Shown here piece after piece: positions 9,141 through 21,266 of a DNA stretch of 64,000 nucleotides. The notes under the pieces are model-generated. The model had not been told where the DNA came from, did no database searches, and saw nothing but the letters and a program-made list of their open reading frames with translations. The stretch is from Xenorhabdus nematophila ATCC 19061 (lineage in GTDB: Bacteria > Pseudomonadota > Gammaproteobacteria > Enterobacterales > Enterobacteriaceae): the NCBI RefSeq assembly GCF_000252955.1, contig NC_014228.1, positions 1,440,005 to 1,504,004 of the forward strand. The letters run 5' to 3'. Position 1 is the stretch's first letter. Every line of letters begins with the position of its first letter. Both the position numbers and the translations under genes were made by a program.

Positions 9141-10229
9141 ATGAATCAGGTATATAATTTCAGCGCTGGTCCAGCCATGTTGCCAGCAGAAGTATTACGT
9201 CGCGCGGAACAAGAACTTTGCAACTGGCATGGTTTAGGAACATCGGTGATGGAAATCAGCCACCGCAGTAAAGAATTCATAGCGGTTGCGGCTGAAGCAG
9301 AAAAAGATCTGCGAGATTTATTAGCAATACCTGAAAATTATAACGTGCTGTTTTGTCACGGTGGTGCTCGCGGGCAGTTCTCAGCATTGCCACAGAATCT
9401 GTTAGGTGACAAATCGACCGCAGATTATATTGTTAGTGGTTATTGGTCTGAATGTGCAGCGAAAGAAGCAGAAAAATATTGCACACCCAATATTATTGAT
9501 ATCAGATCAAACACGGACGGTATAACAAGTGTAAAACCGATGAATGAATGGGCTTTAAGCAGCGATGCGGCTTATGTTCACTATTGCCCTAATGAAACCA
9601 TTGAAGGGACTGCAATTTTTGAAGAACCTGATTTTGGTGATGATAAAATTGTCATTGCTGATTATTCTTCAACAATCCTGTCTGCGCCAATTGACGTGAG
9701 CCGTTATGGTGTTATTTATGCCGGAGCGCAAAAAAACATCGGGCCCGCAGGAATTACAGTCGTCATTATTCGCGAAGATCTGTTGGGCAAAGCACACAAG
9801 CATATTCCATCTATCCTGGATTATACCGTGCAGGTCAAAGCGGATTCTATGTATAACACGCCGCCGACATTTGCATGGTATCTGTCCGGCATGGTATTCA
9901 AGTGGTTGAAAGAGCAGGGCGGGTTACAAGAAATCAGCAAACGCAACCTTGCAAAAGCAGAACTCCTTTATCGTGCCATTGATAACAGTAATTTGTATAT
10001 CAACCGCGTTGCGCTTCAAAACCGTTCGATTATGAACGTCCCATTTCAACTGGTTAATCCGGCCCTGGATGGTAAATTTTTGGAAGAGGCCTATGCGCAT
10101 GGATTACATGCCTTGAAAGGACACAAAGTTGCTGGTGGTGCCCGGGCTTCCATTTACAATGCAATGTCTTATGAAGGTGTAAAAGCATTGGTTGAATTTA
10201 TGGCTGATTTTGAACGCCGTAACGGATAA
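9141..10229 (+). CDS. serC: Phosphoserine aminotransferase
   Basis: SerC is a PLP enzyme that transaminates 3-phosphohydroxypyruvate to phosphoserine and also serves pyridoxal phosphate synthesis. The start [15 protein letters not shown] at 9141 was chosen because it gives the usual 362 residues and follows GGTGAAATTA; an upstream in-frame start at 9069 would add 24 residues unlike the family. The PLP Lys is in [12 protein letters not shown], and the phosphate-binding [12 protein letters not shown] is present. It is followed after 158 bases by aroA, the classic serC-aroA pair, which are cotranscribed in E. coli. Confidence 0.97.
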   Translation: MNQVYNFSAGPAMLPAEVLRRAEQELCNWHGLGTSVMEISHRSKEFIAVAAEAEKDLRDLLAIPENYNVLFCHGGARGQFSALPQNLLGDKSTADYIVSGYWSECAAKEAEKYCTPNIIDIRSNTDGITSVKPMNEWALSSDAAYVHYCPNETIEGTAIFEEPDFGDDKIVIADYSSTILSAPIDVSRYGVIYAGAQKNIGPAGITVVIIREDLLGKAHKHIPSILDYTVQVKADSMYNTPPTFAWYLSGMVFKWLKEQGGLQEISKRNLAKAELLYRAIDNSNLYINRVALQNRSIMNVPFQLVNPALDGKFLEEAYAHGLHALKGHKVAGGARASIYNAMSYEGVKALVEFMADFERRNG

Positions 10230-10243
10230 TCTTTTTATTTATC

Positions 10244-10267
10244 ATCGGGAGGATGAATCCTCCCGAT
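10244..10267. terminator. GC-rich hairpin in the serC-aroA gap
   Basis: ATCGGGAGGAT (10244-10254) pairs perfectly with ATCCTCCCGAT (10257-10267) across a 2-base gap. There is no T-run after it, so it may stabilise or attenuate the serC-aroA transcript and not end it fully. Confidence 0.55.
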
Positions 10268-10387
10268 ATTAAAATTCTTGATTTACGCTAAAAATTCAAA
10301 TTAAAAATAATGTGACCCGATAAATTTCTGAGCTGAAGCTGGAAAGATTAAGGGTTCAATGTATTAAAACCGGAGACTCCTCTCTAT

Positions 10388-11674
10388 ATGCAATCCCTGA
10401 CGTTACAACCTATTTCTCGTATTAATGGAACAATTAATTTACCCGGTTCTAAAAGTGTTTCTAATCGTGCCTTGTTGCTGGCTGCTTTTGCCAAGGGAAC
10501 AACCCGCCTGACCAATTTATTGGATAGTGACGATATACGTTATATGCTCAATGCGTTAACGGCATTAGATATTCCTTATCGTCTTTCGGCCGATCGTACT
10601 GTCTGTGAAGTAGAAGGCAGAAGTGGAAATATTACGGGCAAAAGTGGGCTGGAACTGTTTTTGGGTAATGCGGGTACAGCAATGCGACCATTAGCGGCTG
10701 CGTTATGTTTGGGAGATAACGAGATCGTGCTGACAGGGGAGCCACGGATGAAAGAGCGCCCAATTGGTCATTTGGTGGATGCGTTACGCCAGGGAGGAGC
10801 GAAAATTGATTATATTGAGCAGGAAAATTATCCGCCATTGCATATTAAGGGTGGATTTTCTGGAGGAAAAGTCACTGTTGATGGCAGTGTTTCCAGCCAA
10901 TTCCTGACAGCCTTGCTGATGGCAGCGCCATTGGCTGTAAACAATACAGAAATTCATATCCAAGGTGATTTAGTTTCTAAACCTTATATTGATATCACGC
11001 TGGCACTGATGAAAAGTTTCGGCGTGACGGTAGAAAACCACCAATATCAAGTTTTTTATATCAGAGGGCGGCAGCAATATTTATCGCCCGGACAATATTT
11101 GGTAGAAGGTGATGCTTCATCAGCCTCTTATTTTTTGGCCGCGGCAGCCATTAAAGGCGGGATCGTCCGTGTCACCGGTATTGGCAAAAATAGTCTGCAA
11201 GGGGATACCAAGTTTGCCAATGTATTGGAACAAATGGGAGCCACGATTCGCTGGGGCGACGATTTTGTAGAATGTGAACGCGGTACATTGACAGGTATCG
11301 ATATGGATATGAATGCCATTCCTGACGCGGCAATGACCATTGCAACAACTGCACTGTTTGCACAGGGCGAAACTGTTATTCGCAATATTTATAACTGGCG
11401 GGTAAAAGAAACAGACAGACTTAATGCGATGGCAACTGAATTACGCAAAGTCGGCGCTGAAGTGGAAGAAGGCCTTGATTATATCCGTGTGATCCCGCCC
11501 GAAAAGATTCAACATGCTGAAATTGAAACTTATAATGATCACCGGGTAGCGATGTGTTTCTCGCTGGTGGCGCTGTCGAATACGCCAGTCACAATTCTTG
11601 ACCCGGGCTGTACAGCAAAAACATTCCCAGATTATTTCAATCAGCTTAAAAAATTGAGCGAATATACAACGTAA
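10388..11674 (+). CDS. aroA: 3-phosphoshikimate 1-carboxyvinyltransferase (EPSP synthase)
   Basis: AroA joins shikimate 3-phosphate and phosphoenolpyruvate to EPSP in aromatic amino acid synthesis in the cytosol. The 428-residue protein is one residue longer than E. coli AroA. It has the N-terminal [16 protein letters not shown], the [13 protein letters not shown] motif (Gly and Ala unsubstituted, as in class I enzymes) and the late [13 protein letters not shown]. The start [10 protein letters not shown] agrees with the family, but the upstream GGAG is about 12 bases from the ATG, so the ribosome binding site is weak. The second gene of the serC-aroA pair. Confidence 0.97.
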   Translation: MQSLTLQPISRINGTINLPGSKSVSNRALLLAAFAKGTTRLTNLLDSDDIRYMLNALTALDIPYRLSADRTVCEVEGRSGNITGKSGLELFLGNAGTAMRPLAAALCLGDNEIVLTGEPRMKERPIGHLVDALRQGGAKIDYIEQENYPPLHIKGGFSGGKVTVDGSVSSQFLTALLMAAPLAVNNTEIHIQGDLVSKPYIDITLALMKSFGVTVENHQYQVFYIRGRQQYLSPGQYLVEGDASSASYFLAAAAIKGGIVRVTGIGKNSLQGDTKFANVLEQMGATIRWGDDFVECERGTLTGIDMDMNAIPDAAMTIATTALFAQGETVIRNIYNWRVKETDRLNAMATELRKVGAEVEEGLDYIRVIPPEKIQHAEIETYNDHRVAMCFSLVALSNTPVTILDPGCTAKTFPDYFNQLKKLSEYTT

Positions 11675-11791
11675 ACGTAGTCAGCAATAAATGTGTTTTT
11701 ACGGGATTATATTATTCATGATGAAAAAATACCTCATTATGAAAATTTGGGATAATTATATCGCGCCTGTTTCGCTCGTATGCTGAGTGCG

Positions 11792-11797
11792 TATAAT
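11792..11797 (+). promoter_or_regulatory. Candidate -10 box upstream of cmk
   Basis: A perfect TATAAT lies 97 bases before the cmk start, in the 219-base aroA-cmk gap. The -35 region 17-18 bases upstream (about 11768-11774) is a poor match, so this is a candidate only. Confidence 0.35.
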
Positions 11798-11893
11798 AAG
11801 ACAGACTTTTTTCTGCTTATTAATTGAGCAGCCACCTGCATTCGGTAGATGACCTGCCGGTTATACGAATGTTATGCGAGAAGGAGGATAATG

Positions 11894-12580
11894 ATGGCGG
11901 CGATAGCTCCAGTAATAACTGTTGATGGGCCAAGTGGTGCTGGCAAGGGAACACTATGTCAGGCATTAGCTGAAGCGTTAAATTGGCAATTACTTGATTC
12001 AGGTGCTATTTATCGCGTGTTGGCACTGGCTGCCATCCACCATCAGGTGGATATCCAGTCTGAAGATGCTCTGGTTCCTCTGGCTGCAAATCTGGATGTT
12101 CGTTTTGTACCTGCAAATGGCAAGCTGCGGGTCATTTTGGAAGGCGAAGATGTCAGTAATGAAATTCGCACTGAAACTGTAGGAAACACCGCGTCACAGG
12201 CAGCAACATTTCCCCGTGTCCGTGAAGCCCTCCTGCGTCGGCAGCGTGCTTTCCGCATCGCTCCGGGTCTGATTGCGGATGGCCGGGATATGGGAACCGT
12301 TGTATTTCCCGACGCTCCGGTGAAAATTTTTCTTGATGCCAGTGCGGAAGAACGCGCCCGTAGACGCATGTTACAGTTGCAGGAGAAAGGTTTTAGTGTT
12401 AACTTTGAGCGCCTTTTGTCCGAAATACAAGAACGTGACTTCCGTGACCGCAATCGGGCAGCGGCGCCATTAGTGCCTGCACAAGATGCCTTAATCTTGG
12501 ATTCAACTAGCATGTCTATTGAACAAGTGATTGATAAGGCATTGGCTTATGCGAGAAATACGCTGGAAGTACCAGCATAA
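11894..12580 (+). CDS. cmk: Cytidylate kinase
   Basis: Cmk phosphorylates CMP and dCMP with ATP in the cytosol. The P-loop [20 protein letters not shown] is at the N-terminus, and [20 protein letters not shown] and SAEERARRR match the NMP-binding and lid regions. Two in-frame ATG codons are adjacent (11891 and 11894). The second is six bases after AAGGAGG and gives [15 protein letters not shown], which matches the E. coli start, and a 228-residue protein (E. coli 227). It lies just upstream of rpsA, as in E. coli, where some rpsA transcripts start before cmk. Confidence 0.96.
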   Translation: MAAIAPVITVDGPSGAGKGTLCQALAEALNWQLLDSGAIYRVLALAAIHHQVDIQSEDALVPLAANLDVRFVPANGKLRVILEGEDVSNEIRTETVGNTASQAATFPRVREALLRRQRAFRIAPGLIADGRDMGTVVFPDAPVKIFLDASAEERARRRMLQLQEKGFSVNFERLLSEIQERDFRDRNRAAAPLVPAQDALILDSTSMSIEQVIDKALAYARNTLEVPA

Positions 12581-12774
12581 TCGTTAATTTTCGCAAATAT
12601 GTTATTGCAGTAGCATATCAAGAAGATGTATATAGAATTATGGTGTGTGGGTAGTGAAATATGCTGGCACACTAAGACACCTTGTAACAGGGATAAAGTT
12701 GCGAGGTATGTAGAACAACCCCATTCGGCCGGATGCTAAATGGACGTTAATTAAAAACCTTGAAGATCATTAAC

Positions 12775-14448
12775 ATGACAGAATCTTTTGCTCAACTCTT
12801 TGAAGAATCCCTACAGGCTATCGAAACTCGTCCAGGTGCAATCGTACGTGGTGTTGTCGTTGCTATCGATAAAGACGTTGTACTGGTTGATGCAGGTCTG
12901 AAATCAGAATCCGCAATTCCTGTAGAACAATTCAAAAATGCTCAAGGCGAGCTGGAAATCCAAGTTGGCGATGAAATCGACGTAGCTCTGGACGCGGTAG
13001 AAGATGGTTTCGGTGAAACTATCCTGTCCCGTGAGAAAGCAAAACGTCACGAAGCATGGCTGATGCTGGAAAAAGCATACGAAGAAGCTGAAACTGTCAC
13101 TGGTGTTATCAATGGCAAAGTCAAAGGCGGCTTTACTGTAGAACTGAACGGTATCCGTGCGTTCCTGCCAGGTTCACTGGTTGACGTTCGTCCTGTTCGT
13201 GACACTGCTCACCTTGAAGGCAAAGAGCTTGAGTTCAAAGTCATCAAGCTGGATCAGAAACGCAACAACGTAGTTGTTTCTCGTCGTGCTGTTATCGAAT
13301 CTGAAAACAGTGCTGAGCGTGATCAGCTGCTGGAAAATCTGCAAGAAGGCATGGAAGTTAAAGGTATCGTTAAGAACCTGACTGACTACGGTGCATTCGT
13401 TGATCTGGGCGGCGTTGATGGCCTGCTGCACATTACTGATATGGCTTGGAAACGTGTTAAGCACCCAAGCGAAATCGTCAATGTGGGCGATGAAATCACA
13501 GTTAAAGTACTGAAATTCGACCGTGAGCGTACTCGCGTATCTCTGGGTCTGAAACAACTGGGTGAAGATCCATGGGTAGCAATCGCTAAGCGTTATCCAG
13601 AAAGTACTAAACTGACTGGTCGCGTAACTAACCTGACTGACTACGGCTGCTTCGTTGAAATCGAAGAAGGCGTTGAAGGTCTGGTACACGTTTCAGAAAT
13701 GGACTGGACCAACAAAAACATCCACCCATCCAAAGTTGTTAACGTTGGTGATGTTGTGGAAGTTATGGTTCTGGATATCGATGAAGAACGTCGTCGTATC
13801 TCCCTGGGTCTGAAGCAGTGTAAGTCTAACCCTTGGCAGCAATTTGCTGAAACTCACAACAAAAACGACCGCGTTGAAGGTAAAATCAAGTCTATCACTG
13901 ACTTCGGTATCTTCATTGGTCTGGACGGCGGCATCGATGGTCTGGTTCACCTGTCTGACATATCCTGGAATGTTGCAGGCGAAGAAGCAGTTCGTGAATA
14001 CAAGAAAGGCGACGAAATCGCTGCTGTAGTTCTGCAAGTTGACGCAGAACGTGAGCGTATCTCTCTGGGCATCAAGCAATTAGCAGAAGACCCATTCAAC
14101 AACTACCTGTCTGTAAACAAGAAAGGTGCAATTGTTAATGGTAAAGTCACTGCGGTTGATGCAAAAGGTGCTACAGTTGAATTAGCTGACGGCGTTGAAG
14201 GTTACCTGCGTGCATCAGAAGCTTCTCGTGACCGCGTTGAAGATGCAACTCAAGTTCTGAACGTTGGCGATGAAGTTGAAGCTAAATATGTTGGTGTTGA
14301 TCGCAAAAACCGCGTAATCAACCTGTCTGTTCGCGCAAAAGACGAAGCTGATGAAAAAGACGCTATCGCTTCTGTAAACAAACAAGAAGACACAAACTTC
14401 GCTAACAACGCAATGGCTGAAGCTTTCAAAGCAGCTAAAGGCGAATAA
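12775..14448 (+). CDS. rpsA: 30S ribosomal protein S1
   Basis: S1 binds mRNA on the 30S subunit and helps unfold structured leaders. The 557-residue length equals E. coli S1. Six S1/OB-fold repeats can be followed; the later ones carry the typical pattern of [33 protein letters not shown] and [17 protein letters not shown]. The start is [17 protein letters not shown] at 12775; five extra upstream residues from 12760 are unlikely. As in E. coli there is no strong Shine-Dalgarno, only CCTTGAAGATCATTAAC before the ATG, consistent with autogenous translational control by S1 binding the leader (known in E. coli). Codon use is highly optimised compared with neighbours. Confidence 0.98.
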   Translation: MTESFAQLFEESLQAIETRPGAIVRGVVVAIDKDVVLVDAGLKSESAIPVEQFKNAQGELEIQVGDEIDVALDAVEDGFGETILSREKAKRHEAWLMLEKAYEEAETVTGVINGKVKGGFTVELNGIRAFLPGSLVDVRPVRDTAHLEGKELEFKVIKLDQKRNNVVVSRRAVIESENSAERDQLLENLQEGMEVKGIVKNLTDYGAFVDLGGVDGLLHITDMAWKRVKHPSEIVNVGDEITVKVLKFDRERTRVSLGLKQLGEDPWVAIAKRYPESTKLTGRVTNLTDYGCFVEIEEGVEGLVHVSEMDWTNKNIHPSKVVNVGDVVEVMVLDIDEERRRISLGLKQCKSNPWQQFAETHNKNDRVEGKIKSITDFGIFIGLDGGIDGLVHLSDISWNVAGEEAVREYKKGDEIAAVVLQVDAERERISLGIKQLAEDPFNNYLSVNKKGAIVNGKVTAVDAKGATVELADGVEGYLRASEASRDRVEDATQVLNVGDEVEAKYVGVDRKNRVINLSVRAKDEADEKDAIASVNKQEDTNFANNAMAEAFKAAKGE

Positions 14449-14464
14449 TCTAAGTCAATAACGG

Positions 14465-14499
14465 CGGGTAATATTCTCTGTGAACGGCAATATTACCCG
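14465..14499 (+). terminator. Hairpin in the rpsA-ihfB gap
   Basis: CGGGTAATATT (14465-14475) pairs perfectly with AATATTACCCG (14489-14499), loop 13 bases. No T-run follows, so it is probably a stabiliser or partial terminator between rpsA and ihfB. Confidence 0.5.
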
Positions 14500-14523
14500 A
14501 ATACGGTAGTTTAGGGAGGTACT

Positions 14524-14814
14524 ATGACCAAGTCTGAATTAATTGAAAGACTTGCAGAGCAACAATCTCACATGCCGGCTAAAGCCGTTGAAGATGCAGT
14601 GAAAGAAATGCTTGATCATATGGCAGAAACATTAGCCGCAGGTGAACGTATTGAAGTTCGCGGATTCGGCAGCTTTTCTCTTCACTACCGGGCTCCGCGT
14701 GTGGGACGTAACCCTAAAACGGGTGATAAAGTGGAATTGGAAGGTAAATATGTTCCTCACTTTAAACCCGGTAAAGAGTTGCGTGACCGCGTGAATATCT
14801 ATAGCGACAGCTAA
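14524..14814 (+). CDS. ihfB: Integration host factor subunit beta
   Basis: IhfB pairs with IhfA to bind and sharply bend DNA in the nucleoid, recombination and promoters. The 96-residue protein (E. coli 94) has the HU/IHF core: [40 protein letters not shown] and the arm [20 protein letters not shown] with the intercalating Pro. A strong GGGAGG precedes the ATG by five bases. It follows rpsA by 75 bases and ends at a good terminator, the standard cmk-rpsA-ihfB order. Confidence 0.97.
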   Translation: MTKSELIERLAEQQSHMPAKAVEDAVKEMLDHMAETLAAGERIEVRGFGSFSLHYRAPRVGRNPKTGDKVELEGKYVPHFKPGKELRDRVNIYSDS

Positions 14815-14838
14815 GATAAGTTATTACTTAATTAAATT

Positions 14839-14864
14839 AACGGCACCTTAGGGTGCCGTTTTTT
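14839..14864 (+). terminator. Rho-independent terminator of ihfB
   Basis: AACGGCACC (14839-14847) and GGTGCCGTT (14852-14860) form a 9-bp stem with loop TTAG, followed by a T-run. Confidence 0.9.
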
Positions 14865-15017
14865 GTGATGAAAATTATAATATTACGGATCGTTTATTTT
14901 TCGTGAAGATTAATTTGTGAAGCGATTCTATAATCGTGTTTATCCGGCTGGCAGCTGTTTGTATTATGAAATAATCTCTTCTGCGTGAATGGAATATCAG
15001 CGCAGAGGTATGAATGG

Positions 15018-17363
15018 ATGCGGCTTATAATTTCTTATTGTTTTACTTATTTATTCTCTATCTGGCGAAAAGCACCACCTATTATCAGTTTAAATCTGGT
15101 CGCATTAGCTGTTGTGTTAGGGATTTCTCCTTTATTATTTCTTGCAACACTTCCTCAACAAAAAGTTATCCAATGCCTGATTTTCCTTGCATTTTTCTTA
15201 TTATTTTTTTCTCATAAAACGATTCGAATAATATCCATAGGATTATGGGCATTTATTTTCGGATGCTGGCATAGTCATCAAATATTGGATCAGATAAATT
15301 ATTTTAGTGAAATTCCTCGCTCCGCAATAGTTATGATTGATAGCGTATCATTAGGAGATAATACACAAGAAGAACAGAAAAAAGTACGTTATCGTATCCG
15401 GTTAATTGAAAGTGATGGGAAATATATTTCTCCTGCTTTATTTGCATCTGTAACATGGAATTCTCCACAAGTGTTGTGTGCAGGCCAGAAGTGGCGGGTA
15501 ACAATGAAGCTCAGACCTGTCCATGCTCAGTTAAATCATGGTAGTTATGATAATCAACGATATGCACTTTCTATTCGTCAGCCGTTGAATGGCAAAGTTA
15601 TTAAAGCAAAATTACTTAACGGAAATTGTAATATTCGGCAATATTTCATCAATAAGCTGTCCCCAGAGATTCAGGCTTTAAAACATGCAGGTATTGCATT
15701 AGCACTTTCTTTTGGTGAGCGATCATGGTTAGACAAATCAACCCGGTTACTATTGCAGCAAACCGGTATTGCGCATTTGATGGCAATTTCAGGGCTGCAT
15801 ATTGCAATGGCCAGTTTATTTGGCTGGAGTTTTGCAAGAATGGCTCAATTTTTCTTTCCTGCAAGATGGGTTGGATTTCGTTTTCCGTTAATAATGGGAT
15901 GGTTGACCGCACTGTTGTATGGATGGTTATCTGGCTGGGGAATTCCCGCTGTTCGGGCAATATTGAGCCTGACATTGTGGATTTATCTGCGGTGTAGAAA
16001 CCGGCTTTGTTTTTCTTGGCAATGGGCACTATGGAGTGCCGCCCTTATTTTGTTTTTTGATCCCTTGGCGGTACTTTCTGACAGTTTTTGGCTTTCATTT
16101 ACTGCGGTGATGGCCCTGTTATTTTGGTTTCATTGGATGCCTTTGCCTGAGAAAATTCGCCATGGTTGGCAATGGAGTTGGCTGCGCGGGTTGCATATGC
16201 AGCTAGGAATGATGTTAATGTTGTTGCCGTTGCAACTTTTGTTATTCCAGGGAGTGAATATTGCATCATTAGTCGCTAATCTGTGGGCAGTTCCAATCAT
16301 TTCTTTTATATCAGTGCCGTTGGTGATGTCGGGATTAATCTGTATTTTTCTTCCCGTCGTCCAACCATTTTTATGGCAACTTGTGGATTATAGTGTTTCT
16401 TTTGCCTTAGCGCCTTTATCTGTTTTAACGTATTCATGGATTGAAACTGGGTATTATGCTTTCATCATGACGCTCCTGGGCTGGTTTTTAGTTGTGATTT
16501 GGCGTTTGAACTGGTGGAAATCCTATAAATGGCTGTTGGCTATCTCAATTGGAGTCACTGCTTGTTACTCGATACCTGCCAATGAGCATCAATGGCGTTT
16601 TTCAATGTTGGATGTTGGTCATGGATTGTCTGTAGTGATTGATAAAGGCGGAAAAGCAATTATTTTCGATACAGGAAATCGTTGGGAAACGGGCAGTATG
16701 GCAGAAAAAGTCATTGAACCTTATTTGCGCTGGCATCGATTGATACCAGAACAGATCATTCTTAGCCATGATCATTTGGATCATACCGGTGGGGTGGAAT
16801 ATCTGAATCAAAAATACCCTGATATCCAAATCAGAAGTCCTTTAGCTAATAAAACTCATCTGTCTTGTGTTCGTGGTGAACAATGGACATGGCAAGAGTT
16901 GAATTTTAAAGTTATTTGGCCACCAGAGAAGTCAGATATTGTCGGTAATAATCAATCTTGCGTGATCCGTATTGATGATGGTAAACACAGCCTATTATTG
17001 ACAGGAGATTTGGAGAAGCAGGGAGAATATCGCTTATTGGAGCTTGAAAAGAACGCTCTGAGTGCCACAGTATTACAAGTTCCTCATCACGGGAGTAACA
17101 CTTCTTCTACCGCGGTGTTTATACGTAAAGTTATGCCTCAATATGCTTTGGCTTCTGTTGCCCGTTATAGCCCGTGGCGGCTGCCTTCAGTAAAAGTGGA
17201 GCAACGCTATAAAAATGTTGGGATTCAATGGGATAGTACCGCTGTTTCTGGTCAGATTACGGGGTATTTTTATCAGGATCACATTAAATTAGAAGGTTAT
17301 CGACAACAAATAATGTCACGGTGGTATCATCAGTGGTTTGGTATTCGCGGTGATCATGAGTAA
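15018..17363 (+). CDS. comEC: ComEC/Rec2-type DNA uptake channel protein
   Basis: ComEC forms the inner-membrane channel that takes single-stranded DNA into the cell during natural transformation (known from Bacillus, Haemophilus and others); the E. coli homologue is YcaI. The 781-residue protein has several N-terminal hydrophobic segments, the Competence domain ([14 protein letters not shown]) and a C-terminal metallo-beta-lactamase domain with [27 protein letters not shown] and [10 protein letters not shown], whose metal-binding motifs look intact. The start ATG 15018 follows AGAGGT by eight bases; a GTG at 14985 in frame would add 11 residues. msbA starts 37 bases after its stop, so it is probably cotranscribed with msbA. 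Together with sxy at 59576 it suggests a competence gene set, not proof of transformability. Confidence 0.92.
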   Translation: MRLIISYCFTYLFSIWRKAPPIISLNLVALAVVLGISPLLFLATLPQQKVIQCLIFLAFFLLFFSHKTIRIISIGLWAFIFGCWHSHQILDQINYFSEIPRSAIVMIDSVSLGDNTQEEQKKVRYRIRLIESDGKYISPALFASVTWNSPQVLCAGQKWRVTMKLRPVHAQLNHGSYDNQRYALSIRQPLNGKVIKAKLLNGNCNIRQYFINKLSPEIQALKHAGIALALSFGERSWLDKSTRLLLQQTGIAHLMAISGLHIAMASLFGWSFARMAQFFFPARWVGFRFPLIMGWLTALLYGWLSGWGIPAVRAILSLTLWIYLRCRNRLCFSWQWALWSAALILFFDPLAVLSDSFWLSFTAVMALLFWFHWMPLPEKIRHGWQWSWLRGLHMQLGMMLMLLPLQLLLFQGVNIASLVANLWAVPIISFISVPLVMSGLICIFLPVVQPFLWQLVDYSVSFALAPLSVLTYSWIETGYYAFIMTLLGWFLVVIWRLNWWKSYKWLLAISIGVTACYSIPANEHQWRFSMLDVGHGLSVVIDKGGKAIIFDTGNRWETGSMAEKVIEPYLRWHRLIPEQIILSHDHLDHTGGVEYLNQKYPDIQIRSPLANKTHLSCVRGEQWTWQELNFKVIWPPEKSDIVGNNQSCVIRIDDGKHSLLLTGDLEKQGEYRLLELEKNALSATVLQVPHHGSNTSSTAVFIRKVMPQYALASVARYSPWRLPSVKVEQRYKNVGIQWDSTAVSGQITGYFYQDHIKLEGYRQQIMSRWYHQWFGIRGDHE

Positions 17364-17400
17364 AATGAGCCGCTATTTCTTTTGGTTTGGTAACTCAATA

Positions 17401-19146
17401 ATGAATGATAAAGACCTTTCTACCTGGCAGACCTTTCGCCGATTGTGGCCGTTCATCACGCCATTTAAGGCCGGTTTGCTGGTTGCGGCAGTTGCGTTAA
17501 TTATCAATGCTGCCGGTGATACATTGATGCTTTCTTTGTTAAAACCTTTGCTTGATGAAGGTTTTGGCAAGGCAGACATGAGTGTATTAAAGTGGATGCC
17601 ACTTGTTGTGATTGGGTTGATGCTGTTACGTGGCATATCCGGGTTTATATCAAGTTATTGTATCTCTTGGGTATCAGGCAAAGTGGTCATGCAGATGCGT
17701 CGCCGTCTGTTCAACCATATGATGGGAATGCCGGTATCCTTTTTTGACCAGCAATCCACGGGAACGTTATTATCCCGGATTACCTATGACTCTGAACAAG
17801 TGGCTTCTTCTTCCTCAGGGGCATTAGTGACCGTTGTTAGGGAAGGGGCATCGATCATTGGCTTGTTTATCCTGATGTTCTATTACAGCTGGGAGCTTTC
17901 CCTGATTTTGATTGTGATTGCACCGATTGTTGCAGGGGTTATCCGCCTTGTTTCTGTGCGTTTTCGCAATATCAGTAAAAATATGCAAACCAGCATGGGC
18001 ATGGTGACAACCAGTGCCGAACAGATGTTGAAAGGGCATAAAGAAGTTTTAATTTTCGGCGGTCAACAAGTTGAAACTAAACGTTTTAACAAAGTCAGTA
18101 ACCATATGCGCCAGCAAGGCATGAAAATGGTTTCTGCTGATTCTATTTCAGACCCGATTATTCAGATTATTGCTTCTTTTGCTTTGGCATTTATTCTGTA
18201 TGCTGCCAGCTTTCCTGAAATTATGGGTGCGTTGACCGCGGGTAAAATCACGGTTGTATTTTCATCCATGATTGCCTTGATGCGTCCGTTAAAATCCCTG
18301 ACTAACGTCAACTCACAATTTCAACGAGGTATGGCGGCTTGCCAGACTTTGTTTGCTATTCTGGATATGGAGCAGGAAAAAGATGACGGTAAATTGGAAG
18401 TCAAAAAAGCCAAAGGCAATATTGAATTCCGGGATGTCACTTTCTGCTATCCAACTAAAGAACATCCTGCTTTGCAAAAGGTTTCCATGACGATCCCGGC
18501 AGGAAAAACTATCGCACTGGTTGGGCGTTCTGGTTCAGGTAAATCGACTATTGCTAATCTTCTGACGCGTTTTTATGACGTGAATGAAGGGGGGATAATA
18601 CTGGATGGTCATGATTTACGTGAATACACGTTGGCTTCATTACGTAATCAAATAGCATTGGTATCGCAAAATGTACATTTGTTCAATGATACCGTTGCCA
18701 ATAATATTGCTTATGCCAGTGAAGGAAAATTCAGTCGTAAAGAGATTGAACAGGCAGCGGAAATGGCCTATGCAATGGACTTTATCAAAAAACTTGATAA
18801 TGGTCTCGATACCATGATTGGTGAAAATGGTGTTTTACTTTCCGGCGGACAACGCCAGCGTATAGCTATTGCTCGTGCTTTATTGCGTGATTCACCGATT
18901 TTGATTCTGGATGAAGCAACTTCCGCATTGGATACAGAATCTGAACGTGCTATCCAGGCAGCATTGGATGAGTTGCAGAAGAACAGAACGTCATTAGTCA
19001 TTGCCCATCGTCTTTCTACTATCGAAAATGCTGATGAGATTATTGTTATTGAAGACGGTAATATCATAGAAAGAGGTAACCATGTGACACTGTTGGAACA
19101 TGAAGGTGCATATGCACAGTTACATCGGATGCAGTTTGGTCAATGA
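17401..19146 (+). CDS. msbA: Lipid A export ATP-binding/permease MsbA
   Basis: MsbA is a homodimeric ABC exporter that flips core-lipid A across the inner membrane. The start [16 protein letters not shown] at 17401 gives 581 residues (E. coli 582). Six membrane segments come first, with the [21 protein letters not shown] and [20 protein letters not shown] regions, then the ATPase with Walker [15 protein letters not shown], signature [16 protein letters not shown] and Walker [13 protein letters not shown]. Its last four bases overlap the lpxK start (ATGA), so translation is coupled. Essential in E. coli. Confidence 0.98.
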   Translation: MNDKDLSTWQTFRRLWPFITPFKAGLLVAAVALIINAAGDTLMLSLLKPLLDEGFGKADMSVLKWMPLVVIGLMLLRGISGFISSYCISWVSGKVVMQMRRRLFNHMMGMPVSFFDQQSTGTLLSRITYDSEQVASSSSGALVTVVREGASIIGLFILMFYYSWELSLILIVIAPIVAGVIRLVSVRFRNISKNMQTSMGMVTTSAEQMLKGHKEVLIFGGQQVETKRFNKVSNHMRQQGMKMVSADSISDPIIQIIASFALAFILYAASFPEIMGALTAGKITVVFSSMIALMRPLKSLTNVNSQFQRGMAACQTLFAILDMEQEKDDGKLEVKKAKGNIEFRDVTFCYPTKEHPALQKVSMTIPAGKTIALVGRSGSGKSTIANLLTRFYDVNEGGIILDGHDLREYTLASLRNQIALVSQNVHLFNDTVANNIAYASEGKFSRKEIEQAAEMAYAMDFIKKLDNGLDTMIGENGVLLSGGQRQRIAIARALLRDSPILILDEATSALDTESERAIQAALDELQKNRTSLVIAHRLSTIENADEIIVIEDGNIIERGNHVTLLEHEGAYAQLHRMQFGQ

Positions 19147-20138
19147 TTGAGCGTATATGGTCAGGCCGTTCATGGCTTTATATTATGCTATTGCCGCTAT
19201 CAGCCCTTTATGGGCTGATAAGTAATTTGCGTCGTTTGAGCTATAAACTGGGATTAAGCCGCTCGTGGAAAGCACCTGTACCTGTTGTAGTTGTTGGTAA
19301 CTTAACGGCAGGGGGAAACGGTAAAACTCCCGTTGTTATCTGGCTGGTTGAACAATTGCAGCAAAAAGGCTATCGGGTAGGCATTGTTTCGCGTGGTTAT
19401 GGCGGAGAGTCCAGGCACTACCCATTATTGGTGACAGATGAAATCACAACGGCACAAGCGGGAGATGAACCTGTTTTAATTCATCGACGCACAGGTGCTC
19501 CTGTTGCAGTTGCACCAATGCGGGCAGATGCTGTTAAAGCATTGTTGGCATATGCTCCGGTGGATATTGTGATTACGGATGATGGTCTTCAGCATTATGC
19601 TCTACAGCGTGATTATGAGATTGTTGTGATTGATGGCGTTCGTCGTTTTGGCAATGGTTGCTGGTTACCTGCGGGGCCTATGCGGGAATTGGCTGGGCGC
19701 TTGAAAAGTGTGGATGCCATTATTGTCAATGGAGGAACACCGCAAACAGGTGAATTGCCGATGACGCTGGAAGGTGAACGGGTGGTGAATTTACTGACAG
19801 GTGAAACGTGCAGGGTCAGTGATATTCCACATAGCGTTGCAATGGCAGGGATAGGTCATCCACCGCGTTTTTTTGCGACGCTACAGCAATTGGGAGCAAA
19901 CTTGCAGAAAACCCATGCGTTTGCTGACCATCAACCTTATGAAAAGTCTCAATTATTAGCTTTGACAGAGAACAACCAAAACTTATTGATGACAGAAAAA
20001 GATGCGGTTAAATGTTTTCAATTTGCCCAGTCTAATTGGTGGTATTTACCTGTGTATGCTCATTTGCCGGAACAAGAAGGGCAAAAAGTATTGAGTGAAA
20101 TTCAGGCCTTGCTTCCGGAACTTGATACCCAGCACTAA
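19143..20138 (+). CDS. lpxK: Tetraacyldisaccharide 4'-kinase
   Basis: LpxK phosphorylates the 4' position of the lipid A disaccharide precursor at the inner membrane. The 331-residue protein (E. coli 328) has an N-terminal hydrophobic helix ([18 protein letters not shown]), the P-loop [20 protein letters not shown], and [20 protein letters not shown]. It overlaps msbA by four bases and is followed after 122 bases by ycaR and kdsB, so the block serves LPS assembly. E. coli has ycaQ between lpxK and ycaR; it is absent here. Confidence 0.97.
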   Translation: MIERIWSGRSWLYIMLLPLSALYGLISNLRRLSYKLGLSRSWKAPVPVVVVGNLTAGGNGKTPVVIWLVEQLQQKGYRVGIVSRGYGGESRHYPLLVTDEITTAQAGDEPVLIHRRTGAPVAVAPMRADAVKALLAYAPVDIVITDDGLQHYALQRDYEIVVIDGVRRFGNGCWLPAGPMRELAGRLKSVDAIIVNGGTPQTGELPMTLEGERVVNLLTGETCRVSDIPHSVAMAGIGHPPRFFATLQQLGANLQKTHAFADHQPYEKSQLLALTENNQNLLMTEKDAVKCFQFAQSNWWYLPVYAHLPEQEGQKVLSEIQALLPELDTQH

Positions 20139-20260
20139 TATTGAGTGATTATCACGAAACAGCAAAACCAATTTTAAACAAAACAACAGAGTTAACGGTG
20201 AGACATTGCTTGTGGTATTCTGAGCCGCATTAAATTTGAAGCCTGTCATTTGGGGGATAT

Positions 20261-20440
20261 ATGGATCACCGTTTACTCGAAATCATTGCTTGTCCGGTAT
20301 GTCATGGCAAGCTCAGCTACGATAAAGAAAACTTTGAACTGATTTGCAAACTTGACCGCCTCGCTTTTCCTGTTCGTGATGGTATTCCTGTGTTGTTAGA
20401 GAATGAAGCGCGCGCTTTGCCCACTGAGGAAAACAAATAA
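20261..20440 (+). CDS. ycaR: Small Trm112-like protein YcaR
   Basis: This 59-residue protein begins [18 protein letters not shown] and ends ALPTEENK. It belongs to the UPF0434/Trm112-like family. One CxxC pair (ACPVC) is present and the second Cys of the fold is in LICKLDR. The start follows GGGGGATAT. The stop is three bases before the kdsB ATG, so the two are translated together, as in E. coli. The function in bacteria is not settled. Confidence 0.93.
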   Translation: MDHRLLEIIACPVCHGKLSYDKENFELICKLDRLAFPVRDGIPVLLENEARALPTEENK

Positions 20441-20443
20441 TCC

Positions 20444-21193
20444 ATGTTTACTGTCATCATTCCAGCGCGTTTTGCTTCAACGCGTCTGCCAGGCAAACCA
20501 CTGGCAGATATTCACGGTAAGCCAATGATTGTACGCGTTATGGAGCGGGCCGTCCGTTCTGGCGCTAATCGGGTTATTGTGGCGACAGATAATCAAAACG
20601 TTTTTGATGCAGTGATTGCCGCAGGTGGTGAAGTTTGCATGACAAGTGAAAACCATCATTCAGGTACAGAACGTTTAGCTGAAGTTATCGATAAATACCA
20701 ATTTTCTGATGATGAAATTATCGTAAATGTTCAAGGTGATGAGCCCCTCATTCCAGAACAAATTATCAAGCAGGTAGCTGATAATCTGGCTGGCAGTGAT
20801 GCAGGAATGGCAACGCTTGCAGTACAAATCCAAGATGCAGAAGAAGCATTTAATCCTAATGCAGTCAAAGTCGTTATGGATGCGAAAGGCTATGCGCTTT
20901 ATTTCTCCCGTGCGCCCATTCCGTGGGAGCGAGATCGCTTTATGCAATCAAAAGAGATGATTGGAGATAACTTCCTGCGTCATATCGGAATTTATGCGTA
21001 TCGTGCCGGATTTATCCGCCGCTATGTAAAATGGGCACCAGGTCCATTGGAAAATATTGAGATGCTCGAACAACTGCGTGTGCTTTGGTATGGTGAAAAA
21101 ATCCATGTGGCAAAAGCACTGCAAGCGCCCGGAGCTGGTGTTGATACACCAGAAGATTTGGAAGTTGTCAGAAAAGTTTTCGTAGAGATTTGA
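20444..21193 (+). CDS. kdsB: 3-deoxy-manno-octulosonate cytidylyltransferase
   Basis: KdsB activates KDO with CTP to CMP-KDO for the LPS inner core. The 249-residue protein starts [20 protein letters not shown], the nucleotide-binding motif, and has [14 protein letters not shown] and [14 protein letters not shown] as expected. It follows ycaR by three bases and is closed by a strong terminator. Complete; no oddities. Confidence 0.98.
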   Translation: MFTVIIPARFASTRLPGKPLADIHGKPMIVRVMERAVRSGANRVIVATDNQNVFDAVIAAGGEVCMTSENHHSGTERLAEVIDKYQFSDDEIIVNVQGDEPLIPEQIIKQVADNLAGSDAGMATLAVQIQDAEEAFNPNAVKVVMDAKGYALYFSRAPIPWERDRFMQSKEMIGDNFLRHIGIYAYRAGFIRRYVKWAPGPLENIEMLEQLRVLWYGEKIHVAKALQAPGAGVDTPEDLEVVRKVFVEI

Positions 21194-21203
21194 TCTCTTT
21201 ATC

Positions 21204-21237
21204 AAAGAGAATGCGTTATTACGGCATTCTCTTTTTT
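21204..21237. terminator. Terminator between convergent kdsB and elyC
   Basis: AAAGAGAATGC (21204-21214) and GCATTCTCTTT (21224-21234) form an 11-bp stem with a 9-base loop, followed by TTT on the plus strand and preceded by AAA, so it may serve both strands. Confidence 0.88.
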
Positions 21238-21266
21238 CCAATTTGGCATTATTTTTTAATGTTTTT

